Origin: an uncultured Desulfurellaceae bacterium
GTDB taxonomy: Bacteria; Campylobacterota_A; Desulfurellia; Desulfurellales; Hippeaceae
Length of the DNA: 5,898 bases
Direction: 5' to 3'
Assembly (NCBI GenBank): GCA_913056505.1
Contig: CAJXLZ010000070.1
Span: forward strand, 1 to 5,898
Made by a program: the position numbers and the translations under genes. The notes below the pieces were generated by a model. The model saw only the letters and a program-made list of their open reading frames with translations. It was not told where the DNA came from and did not search any database. Positions 1 through 5,734 of this stretch are shown piece after piece (the first letter of the stretch is position 1; every line of letters begins with the position of its first letter).

Positions 1-782
1 AATATTTTAATCCTACAGGATCGATAAAGGACAGAACAGCATTATCTATGCTGACGGATGCGAAGAAAAAAAATATAATATCTGATAAGGGTATAGTTGA
101 GCCTACATCGGGCAACACAGGTATATCTTTGGCATTTCTGGGCGCCTATTTTAATATCCCTGTGAAGATTATAATGCCCGAAAATATGAGTAGACAGCGT
201 ATAAAAATAATGAAATCATTCGGTGCGGATGTTGTGCTAACGGATAAAGAAAAGGGTATGCAGGGCAGTATAGATTTGGCGAATAAGTTTGTTCAAGAGG
301 GATATACTATGCTTGATCAATTTTCAAATCCCTCAAACCCTTATGTTCATGAACATACTACAGCAGAAGAGATAATGCATGATTTGGGTAGGGTCGATAT
401 ATTCGTAGCTGGTGTTGGCACAGGGGGGACATTTTCCGGCATCGCACGCCGTTTAAAAAGGGTAAATAACGATATTTTGACAGTAGCTGTTGAACCAGCA
501 TCGAGTGCAGTGTTGAGTGGTGGGTTGCCTGGTGCTCACTCTATACAGGGCATAGGTGCAGGCTTTGTTCCTAAGGTAATGGATGTTTCATTAATTGACG
601 AAATTATTACTGTCAGCGATAGTGACGCCATTTCGTATATGAATAAATTAATCTCAGAAGATGGTGTGTTTTCAGGAATATCCTCCGGCGCTGCGGTTTA
701 TGCCGCATTAGAGATTAAAAAAAGGTTTCCGCAGAAAAATATAGTAACGATTATTGCAGATTCCGCGGATAGATATATTTAG
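1..782 (+). CDS. cysK: Cysteine synthase (O-acetylserine sulfhydrylase), 5' end missing
   Basis: This is a PLP enzyme of fold type II that makes cysteine from O-acetylserine and sulfide in the cytoplasm. The frame is open from base 3, upstream of the first in-window ATG at 48. That stretch encodes the PLP-lysine motif NPTGSIKDR (Lys codon 27-29), so the gene is cut by the window edge, with roughly 30-35 residues missing, and does not start at 48. Further along are the substrate loop PTSGNTG, the PLP phosphate loop GTGGTFSG, the segment GAHSIQGIGAGFVPKV typical of CysK/CysM, and the cofactor-side SGISSGAA near the C-terminus. The protein ends at ...ADSADRYI, whereas relatives usually continue a few residues past the RY (as in GERYLST). 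The stop TAG abuts the rnc ATG. CysK, CysM and the catalytic core of cystathionine beta-synthase are related. The GAHSIQGIGAG segment favours CysK, but the exact subtype is inferred. Confidence 0.92.
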   Translation, partial: YFNPTGSIKDRTALSMLTDAKKKNIISDKGIVEPTSGNTGISLAFLGAYFNIPVKIIMPENMSRQRIKIMKSFGADVVLTDKEKGMQGSIDLANKFVQEGYTMLDQFSNPSNPYVHEHTTAEEIMHDLGRVDIFVAGVGTGGTFSGIARRLKRVNNDILTVAVEPASSAVLSGGLPGAHSIQGIGAGFVPKVMDVSLIDEIITVSDSDAISYMNKLISEDGVFSGISSGAAVYAALEIKKRFPQKNIVTIIADSADRYI

Positions 783-1460
783 ATGAAGGAGTTAATAGAA
801 AAGATAGGATATACCTTTAAGAATAAGAAACTTCTTAACCAGGCATTGACACACAAGTCTTTTGTCAAAAATAAACTTAAATCAAATGAACGTCTGGAGT
901 TTCTCGGCGATGCCGTACTTGAGCTTGTTGTTACAGAATATTTGCTTAATACGTATAAAAATATGGATGAGGGACAGTTGTCAAAAATCAGAGCTGCTTG
1001 TGTAAACTCAAAGACCCTTGCCGATATATCGCTTAAATTTGGCGTTTATAAATATTTAAATGTAGGTAAAAGTGAGAGAAAAGATGGTATTGTTTTCAAC
1101 GACAGTATTTTGGAAGATACATTTGAATCTATAGTTGGTGCGATTTATATTGATGGTGGAATGGATGAGGCACGTAAATTTATATTGAACAACTTGAAAC
1201 AGACTATTGATATGGTTGTAAATAGTAAAACTATTGTGGATTATAAGACATATCTTCAGGAAAAGACGCAGAAGTATTTTGCGTGTTTACCAGAATATAA
1301 GATTGTTAAGGAAGAGGGAGAAGAACATAATAGAGTGTTCTATTGTGAGGTGTTTATTAATAATAAAAGTTATGGTATAGGCTCAGGAAAAAGCAAAAAA
1401 GAGTCTGAAAAGGATGCGGCTAAACAGGCCGTAAAAATAATAGGTTTTAAAGATGTTTAA
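783..1460 (+). CDS. rnc: Ribonuclease III
   Basis: This endonuclease cuts double-stranded RNA, chiefly the stems that release 16S and 23S rRNA precursors and some mRNA leaders. The 225-residue length is normal. The catalytic RNase III domain (about 1-145) carries the signature NERLEFLGDAVLELV, with Glu39 and Asp43 as expected metal ligands. It also has DEGQLSKIRA and the second acidic motif in ILEDTFESIVGAIYID (Asp112, Glu115). A double-stranded RNA-binding domain follows (about 153-222), ending in the typical Lys- and Ala-rich helix KKESEKDAAKQAV. All four core acidic residues are present, so it should be active. The start at 783 matches the usual RNase III N-terminus (MKELIEKIGYTFKN), and it directly follows the cysK stop. 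No convincing Shine-Dalgarno precedes it; an AAGGAG lies just inside the frame instead. Translational coupling to cysK is therefore likely. The end overlaps era by 8 nt, a common pairing. Confidence 0.97.
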   Translation: MKELIEKIGYTFKNKKLLNQALTHKSFVKNKLKSNERLEFLGDAVLELVVTEYLLNTYKNMDEGQLSKIRAACVNSKTLADISLKFGVYKYLNVGKSERKDGIVFNDSILEDTFESIVGAIYIDGGMDEARKFILNNLKQTIDMVVNSKTIVDYKTYLQEKTQKYFACLPEYKIVKEEGEEHNRVFYCEVFINNKSYGIGSGKSKKESEKDAAKQAVKIIGFKDV

Positions 1461-2346
1461 ATCAGGCATTGTTGCCATAGTTGGAAAACCCAATACAGGC
1501 AAGTCAACCCTACTGAATTTGCTTATAGGTGAAAAGATTGCTATTGTATCATACAAACCTCAGGCTACAAGAAAGAGCGTTCGTGGTATATTAACTTCAG
1601 ATAGGTATCAAATTATATTTACAGATACGCCGGGTGCGCATAAATCCTTAAAGAAATTAAGCCAAGTAATGATCGGTTTTATAGATGATGCTGTAGATGA
1701 TGCAGATGTTGTTGTTGTTGTAACGGATCATTTGGGAATGATTGACGATACAATTGAAAAGTATCTATCCGTCATTAAAAATAAGAGAAAAAAAGCTGTT
1801 TTAATAATAAATAAAATGGATTTAATGAATGAGGATAAAGCGGCGCAGATAGAAAAAAATTTTACAGATAGAGCTGTATTTGATGCTATTTTACGGGTTT
1901 CACTTCTTAAAGACACAGATGCAAAAAACAAAATTTTGGATGCCATATTAGGTTTAATGGATGAGGGTCCTAAATATTATGACGAAGATATTATTAGCAC
2001 GGAAACTGAGCGTTTCATAGTTGCTGAAATTATAAGAGAGAAACTAATGAATACCGTTTCAGATGAAATACCCTATTCCACTGCTGTTATGATAGATGAA
2101 ATGAAATATAGGCAAGATAAAAACCTGTATTATATAAAAGCGGTAATAATAGTTGAAAGATTATCTCATAAAAAAATCATTATAGGCAGAAATGGTCAAA
2201 TGATAAAGAACATCGGAGAACAGGCAAGAGAAGCAATCGAGCATTTTTTAGGCACTAAGGTGTTTTTGGATTTATGGGTCAAGCCTAAGGAGAATTGGAC
2301 TAAAAAAGAACATTTTGTTAAAGAATATATAGACCCGAGGTATTGA
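1453..2346 (+). CDS. era: GTPase Era, 30S ribosome assembly factor
   Basis: Era binds the 3' end of 16S rRNA and acts as a GTP-dependent checkpoint in small-subunit maturation. The 297-residue length is typical. The GTPase domain shows G1 GKPNTGKS (residues 11-18), the G2 region KPQATR (35-40), G3 DTPG (58-61) and G4 NKMD (120-123). The G5 position reads VSLLKD (from 149) where most relatives have a Ser-Ala pair. The C-terminal KH domain has the GxxG loop GRNG (245-248) in IIIGRNGQMIKNIG, then the VFLDLWVKPKENW segment characteristic of Era. That KH domain separates it from Der and other TrmE-Era family GTPases. The ATG at 1453 lies inside the end of rnc, and no strong ribosome site is visible, so coupling to rnc is expected. 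RNase III makes the rRNA precursor and Era acts on its 16S product, which fits their pairing. Confidence 0.96.
   Translation: MFKSGIVAIVGKPNTGKSTLLNLLIGEKIAIVSYKPQATRKSVRGILTSDRYQIIFTDTPGAHKSLKKLSQVMIGFIDDAVDDADVVVVVTDHLGMIDDTIEKYLSVIKNKRKKAVLIINKMDLMNEDKAAQIEKNFTDRAVFDAILRVSLLKDTDAKNKILDAILGLMDEGPKYYDEDIISTETERFIVAEIIREKLMNTVSDEIPYSTAVMIDEMKYRQDKNLYYIKAVIIVERLSHKKIIIGRNGQMIKNIGEQAREAIEHFLGTKVFLDLWVKPKENWTKKEHFVKEYIDPRY
2337..2341 (+). promoter_or_regulatory. Ribosome binding site for mgtE
   Basis: GAGGT lies 6 nt before the ATG at 2348, within the last codons of era. It supports that start and gives mgtE its own initiation signal despite the 1-nt gap to era. Confidence 0.6.
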
Positions 2347-2347
2347 T

Positions 2348-3718
2348 ATGCTTGATAAATACGATGATACGCAGATTTTGGTTAAGACCGTAAGAAAATT
2401 TATAAGAAAAGAAGCTATACCCAACATACAACATATTTTTGAGAAACTGCATCCTGCTGACATATCAAAGATTCTGCAGAATTTGACGCCGGAGGAGCGG
2501 ATATTTGCCTTTGATGCCATCCAAAATGAGGATTTAAAAGCATCTTCCATTGAAAATTTGGATGATTACACAATGGCCGCTAGTTTATTAGAACGGATGC
2601 CGCCGGAAGAGTCAGTTAAAGTTTTGAAAAAAATATCCATAGACAAGGCAGTAGATATTTTTGATGAGATAGATGAAGAAAAAGCAGATGAATTGCAGCA
2701 CTATATGGATGATGATTTTAGAGATAGAATCAACGCCTTACTGAAATACCCCGAGGATTCTGCAGGCGGCATTATGAGTCCCGATTTTTTCTCTATCAAT
2801 GAAAATTTAACCGTTGAAGAAGCCATTGCGGAGATCAGAAAAGCAAGTAAAAGTAAAAAAATAATATATGTGTATGTCGTAGATGATTATAATCACCTGA
2901 TTGGTGTTGTCTCTCTGCGTTCATTAATAACATCGGATCCAAGTGCCAAAATAGAAAATTTGGTAAATTCGAATGTACTTTCGGTGCGGACTAATTTAGA
3001 TCAGGAAGAGGTGGCAAAAATCGTTGAAAAATATGATCTTTTATCTATTCCTGTAACAGATAGCAAGAATAGACTTGTAGGTGTTATTAATGTTGATGAT
3101 ATTGTAGATGTTATACGCAAAGAGACCACAGAAGATATATATAAATTAGCCGGTACAAGTGAAGACGAAATGGAAGAAACAAAAATTTTTAATATAATAA
3201 AATATAGAGCCCCGTGGCTTATTATCAGTTTGATAGGCGAGTCTATATCCGGCGGTGTACTAAAATATTTTGACGGTACACTTAAAACAGCCATATCTCT
3301 TTCTTTTTTTATGCCACTTATTATGGCATTGGGGGGAAATACGGGGCAACAATCGCAAACTATTGTCGTCAGGGGTTTGGCAGTCGGAAAATTTGATGAA
3401 AGCGGTGTGAGAACTGTATTGATGAGACAATTAAATACAGCTTTATCCATAGGATTTCTATTTGCTTTCTTTGGTTTCATAATGGCTTTTGTATTTCAGC
3501 ACAGTTTAAATTTGGCTTTAGTTGTTGGTATATCTCTATTTTTATCAATGTTTTTGTCCACTATAATAGGGGCGTTATTACCGGTAGGATTGAAAAAAAT
3601 AAATATAGATCCGGCAGTTGCGGCATCGCCGTTTATCTCTGCCATGAATGATGTAGTAGGGCTTTTGATATATTTAACAATTGCCACAATTACAATAAAA
3701 TATATAGGAGCTTTATAG
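2348..3718 (+). CDS. mgtE: Magnesium transporter MgtE
   Basis: This is a Mg2+-selective channel of the inner membrane whose cytosolic part senses Mg2+ and closes the pore when Mg2+ is plentiful. At 456 residues it has the full architecture: a helical MgtE N-domain (about 20-135), two CBS domains (about 139-198 and 203-260), a linking plug helix (about 260-282), and a membrane domain (about 285-456) with five hydrophobic segments. The pore region shows GGNTGQQSQT (329-338) and the last helix has SPFISAMNDVVGLLIY (from 427). Asp435 there matches the pore aspartate known in the Thermus protein. Several acidic clusters in the cytosolic part (for example residues 106-124) fit Mg2+ sensing. The gene sits between era and glmM with no room for an upstream Mg2+ riboswitch. 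It is therefore probably expressed with the block and controlled at the protein level. No defect seen. Confidence 0.95.
   Translation: MLDKYDDTQILVKTVRKFIRKEAIPNIQHIFEKLHPADISKILQNLTPEERIFAFDAIQNEDLKASSIENLDDYTMAASLLERMPPEESVKVLKKISIDKAVDIFDEIDEEKADELQHYMDDDFRDRINALLKYPEDSAGGIMSPDFFSINENLTVEEAIAEIRKASKSKKIIYVYVVDDYNHLIGVVSLRSLITSDPSAKIENLVNSNVLSVRTNLDQEEVAKIVEKYDLLSIPVTDSKNRLVGVINVDDIVDVIRKETTEDIYKLAGTSEDEMEETKIFNIIKYRAPWLIISLIGESISGGVLKYFDGTLKTAISLSFFMPLIMALGGNTGQQSQTIVVRGLAVGKFDESGVRTVLMRQLNTALSIGFLFAFFGFIMAFVFQHSLNLALVVGISLFLSMFLSTIIGALLPVGLKKINIDPAVAASPFISAMNDVVGLLIYLTIATITIKYIGAL
3706..3710 (+). promoter_or_regulatory. Ribosome binding site for glmM
   Basis: AGGAG lies 8 nt before the ATG at 3719, inside the last codons of mgtE. 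It is the best-placed Shine-Dalgarno in the first block and supports the glmM start that directly follows the mgtE stop. Confidence 0.7.
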
Positions 3719-5065
3719 ATGGAGCTATTTGGAACAGACGGCATAAGGGGAAGAGCCAACACATATCCTCTGGTCGGCGACATATCGTACAAAATAGGGA
3801 GGGCGCTTGTTTGTGCTCTTGGTAAAGATGGCAGAAAAAATAAAATCATAATAGGAAAGGATACGCGGTTATCAGGTTATTTACTGGAATCTGCTCTAAC
3901 AAGCGGCATTGTATCAACCGGTGCGGATGCATATCTTGTGGGTCCTATGCCTACACCTGCTATAGCATTTCTAGTGCGCAGTATGAGAGCAGATGCCGGG
4001 GTTGTTATTTCTGCCAGCCATAACCCATTTTATGATAACGGTATAAAAATATTTTCACATGAGGGGCTAAAGCTTGACGATAAAGTGGAAGAACTTATTG
4101 AACAGTTTGTATTAAAAGATAAATTGAAAGACCTAAATATTACAGGTGATAAGATAGGCAGAGCATTTAGAATTAGAGATACCTTGGGACGTTATGTTGT
4201 TTTTGCTAAGAGTTTTTTTCCATATTCACTCAGTTTAAGCGGATTAAGGATAGTTTTGGATTGTGCAAACGGCGCCACATATAAAGTTGCACCTATGATA
4301 TTTGAAGAGTTGGGCGCCGAGGTTATAGCGATTAATGACAAGCCTAATGGTGTTAACATAAACGATAAATGCGGATCTACATATCCTGATGCTATAGTAG
4401 AAGCCACAAAACTATATAGGGCAGATGTAGGCATAGCATTTGATGGGGACGGCGATAGGGTCATTATGGTGGATGATAACTACAATGTAATAAATGGCGA
4501 TAAAATTCTCGCTATACTGGCAGAAGATATGAAGAGAGAGGAAAAATTAAAAAAAGACACTGTAGTTGGTACAGTTATGACAAATTATGGCCTTGAGGAA
4601 TATCTCAATAAAATAGGAGTGAAATTAGAACGCGTAGATGTAGGCGATAAGTATATAGTAAAAAGAATGTTAAATGGTGGTTTTAATTTAGGCGGCGAGC
4701 AGTCCGGGCATGTTGTGCTGTCGGATTTTAATACAACGGGTGATGGTATTATAACCGCTTTAGCTGTGCTGTCGATATCCAAAAAGAGAGGCGTGAGTAT
4801 TTCAAAATTATGCAAGAATTTCAGAGTTATTCCGGAAAAGACGGAAAATATAGTAGTAAGGAGCAAACCGCCGTTAGATGAAATAAGCGATATTAAAAAA
4901 GCGGTGGAAAATGCTGAAGGTATGCTGAACGGTACGGGAAGATTGGTGGTAAGATATTCAGGTACTGAGGCGCTTCTTAGGATAACGGTTGAATCGGAAG
5001 ACGAGCAAATATTAGATAAATGCATAAATATGATATCCAATGCCGTTAAGAAAAATATCACATAG
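3719..5065 (+). CDS. glmM: Phosphoglucosamine mutase
   Basis: GlmM converts glucosamine-6-phosphate to glucosamine-1-phosphate, the step before GlmU in UDP-N-acetylglucosamine synthesis for peptidoglycan and, where present, lipopolysaccharide. The 448 residues match the family length, and the N-terminus MELFGTDGIRG is canonical. The active-site phosphoserine is Ser100 in ISASHNPFYDNGIK. The Mg2+ loop DGDGDR is at 242-247, the sugar-binding GGEQSGH follows near 325-331, and the phosphate-binding RYSGTE loop is at 412-417. FYDNGIKIF after the active serine and DCANGATY near 180-187 mark it as GlmM rather than phosphomannomutase or phosphoglucomutase. It is the last gene of the cysK-rnc-era-mgtE block, and no U-tract terminator follows it on the + strand. 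Its final codons form the left arm of an inverted repeat that extends into the rpmE promoter. Confidence 0.98.
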   Translation: MELFGTDGIRGRANTYPLVGDISYKIGRALVCALGKDGRKNKIIIGKDTRLSGYLLESALTSGIVSTGADAYLVGPMPTPAIAFLVRSMRADAGVVISASHNPFYDNGIKIFSHEGLKLDDKVEELIEQFVLKDKLKDLNITGDKIGRAFRIRDTLGRYVVFAKSFFPYSLSLSGLRIVLDCANGATYKVAPMIFEELGAEVIAINDKPNGVNINDKCGSTYPDAIVEATKLYRADVGIAFDGDGDRVIMVDDNYNVINGDKILAILAEDMKREEKLKKDTVVGTVMTNYGLEEYLNKIGVKLERVDVGDKYIVKRMLNGGFNLGGEQSGHVVLSDFNTTGDGIITALAVLSISKKRGVSISKLCKNFRVIPEKTENIVVRSKPPLDEISDIKKAVENAEGMLNGTGRLVVRYSGTEALLRITVESEDEQILDKCINMISNAVKKNIT

Positions 5066-5125
5066 CTTATATACAGTAATTGAGGTTTTTGCATAAAGTT
5101 TGACTGTTTATATAAAATGTGATAT
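5055..5125. repeat. Long imperfect inverted repeat over the glmM end and the rpmE promoter
   Basis: ATATCACAT (5055-5063) is the exact complement of ATGTGATAT (5117-5125). Moving inward, 5067-5072 pairs with 5110-5115, and ACAGT (5073-5077) pairs with ACTGT (5103-5107). A further AA/TT pair lies at 5078-5079 and 5100-5101. That is about 22 base pairs with small bulges around a loop of about 20 nt. The right arm contains the -35 hexamer and the first half of the -10. On the - strand the stem is followed by TTTTCTT, like an intrinsic terminator. On the + strand a T6 run comes only 12 nt later. An operator, an RNA hairpin in read-through message, or AT-rich coincidence are all possible. Confidence 0.5.
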
Positions 5126-5128
5126 ATT
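5100..5128 (+). promoter_or_regulatory. Promoter of rpmE (sigma70/sigmaA type)
   Basis: The -35 is TTGACT (5100-5105), followed by a 17-nt spacer and the -10 TATATT (5123-5128). A TG at 5120-5121 gives an extended -10. Transcription would begin near 5134-5136, leaving a leader of about 30 nt. Its position in the only sizeable gap makes it the likely promoter for rpmE and the genes after it. Confidence 0.75.
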
Positions 5129-5148
5129 GCCCGAAGATTTTTTAAGAA

Positions 5149-5156
5149 AAGGGGTG
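5149..5156 (+). promoter_or_regulatory. Ribosome binding site for rpmE
   Basis: AAGGGGTG lies 8 nt before the ATG at 5165 and resembles the AAGGAGGTG consensus with one base missing. It supports this start. Confidence 0.65.
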
Positions 5157-5164
5157 TTGTTAAT

Positions 5165-5383
5165 ATGAGAAAAGGTATTCATCCTAAATATGAGGTCACA
5201 ACGATAAAATGTGCTTGCGGTAATGAGATAGTTACAAGATCTACAGTGCCTAATCTTACTGTGCAGGTCTGTTCTGCGTGTCACCCATTTTTTGTAGGTA
5301 AACAGACTAAAATAGAGAGAGCCGGAAGAATAGATAAATTCAGTAAGAAATATGCTGATTTCTTTAAAAATAAGAAAAAGTAG
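5165..5383 (+). CDS. rpmE: 50S ribosomal protein bL31, zinc-binding form
   Basis: bL31 is a small protein of the large ribosomal subunit that helps bridge the two subunits. The 72 residues begin MRKGIHPKYEV, the standard start. Four cysteines, C16 and C18 (KCACG) and C36 and C39 (VCSACHPF), make this the C+ (zinc-ribbon) type. The PFFVGKQ segment, RAGRIDKF and the Lys-rich tail are also typical. Bacteria with a C+ form often carry a cysteine-free paralogue for zinc starvation; none lies in this window. The gene has its own promoter and ribosome site. No terminator is visible in the 20 nt to the next frame, so read-through into the small downstream gene is likely. Confidence 0.97.
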   Translation: MRKGIHPKYEVTTIKCACGNEIVTRSTVPNLTVQVCSACHPFFVGKQTKIERAGRIDKFSKKYADFFKNKKK

Positions 5384-5403
5384 CAATTTCTATCAAGATA
5401 AAA

Positions 5404-5676
5404 ATGGATGAGACAACTAAATCTTTTAATATTGACAAAGAGTTGGATTTAAAAAATCACACAATGCAGGATGTTGTTAATAGTGTTAAAGGAGCCTTAT
5501 CTAATGTTAAAAGCGGCAATTATATGCTTGTTAATATCAATGATTATTCTTGTGTTTCAGAAATTGCCAAGGCAGCTGTTTCAAAGGGTGCTGTAGTAGA
5601 TAATGTCCTTAGGAAAAGCGAAAAGAGCTGGGTTATAATGCTAAAAAAACAGAGTGCCCGTAGCTCAGTCGGATAG
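5404..5676 (+). CDS. Small TusA-fold-like protein lacking the CPxP cysteine
   Basis: This 90-residue frame resembles the TusA/YedF (SirA-like) sulfur-carrier family. An ungapped comparison from memory with E. coli TusA aligns LDLKNHTMQDVV here with LDALGLRCPEPV there. The match continues through VKGALSNVKSGNYMLV, a helix followed by a G-x-x-L-V strand, and the C-terminal strand SWVIMLKK also fits. The catalytic motif is lost: the Cys is Met21, and the two prolines of CPxP are Gln22 and Val24. The only cysteine is Cys50, elsewhere in the fold. Persulfide transfer by the usual route is therefore unlikely, and a binding or regulatory role is inferred. The start at 5404 is the only ATG that keeps the first strand, but no clear Shine-Dalgarno precedes it. 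The last residues (after about residue 84) are encoded inside the tRNA gene, and the stop TAG (5674-5676) is part of its D-arm. Family assignment is moderate. Confidence 0.65.
   Translation: MDETTKSFNIDKELDLKNHTMQDVVNSVKGALSNVKSGNYMLVNINDYSCVSEIAKAAVSKGAVVDNVLRKSEKSWVIMLKKQSARSSVG
5634..5639 (+). promoter_or_regulatory. Possible -10 element of an internal promoter for tRNA-Arg
   Basis: An exact TATAAT sits within the end of the TusA-like frame. It would place the start near 5646, about 7 nt before the mature tRNA. No good -35 is seen (TTAGGA at 5609-5614 would need a 19-nt spacer) and there is no TG extension, so the call is tentative. Confidence 0.35.
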
Positions 5677-5730
5677 AGCGTAAGACTCCGGATCTTAAGG
5701 CCGGGGGTTCAAATCCCCCTGGGCACACCA
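5654..5730 (+). tRNA. tRNA-Arg (anticodon CCG)
   Basis: A complete cloverleaf with encoded CCA can be folded by hand. The acceptor GTGCCCG (5654-5660) pairs with TGGGCAC (5720-5726), with a G-U at the last pair. The D stem is GCTC/GAGC (5663-5666 with 5676-5679). The anticodon stem TAAGA/TCTTA (5681-5685 with 5693-5697) encloses loop CTCCGGA. The T stem GGGGG/CCCCC (5703-5707 with 5715-5719) encloses TTCAAAT. The discriminator is A5727 and CCA is 5728-5730. The anticodon CCG (5688-5690) reads CGG. CGG is a minor arginine codon here next to AGA and AGG, but it is used, for example at MgtE Arg51, Arg83 and Arg214 and GlmM Arg50. The gene lies between two frames on the same strand, overlapping the upstream one by 23 nt. 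Confidence 0.97.
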
Positions 5731-5734
5731 TATT

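Noticed and set aside
48..50. ATG at 48 as the start of cysK
   Set aside because: The same frame is open upstream to base 3 and encodes the essential PLP-lysine motif NPTGSIKDR, so the true start is outside the window.
3001..3480. Long - strand open frames opposite mgtE, glmM and era (for example 3001-3480, 3496-3849 and 4585-5094)
   Set aside because: They lie opposite well-conserved + strand genes, give Ser/Ile/Leu-rich translations with no recognisable motif, and lack ribosome sites.
5126..5145. Intrinsic terminator for glmM at the dyad plus the T6 run (5138-5143)
   Set aside because: The T run begins 12 nt after the stem, which is too far for a canonical intrinsic terminator, and it would lie in the rpmE leader.
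5108..5386. - strand open frame opposite rpmE
   Set aside because: It covers a certain bL31 gene and its promoter, and its translation has no family features.
5432..5460. TTGACA at 5432-5437 as a promoter inside the TusA-like gene
   Set aside because: A perfect -35 match, but the bases 16-18 nt downstream (around AATCAC) do not resemble a -10 element.
5641..5652. A7 run near the end of the TusA-like frame as a programmed frameshift site
   Set aside because: Neither shifted frame gives a conserved or sensible extension; both simply run into the tRNA, and the domain is already complete.
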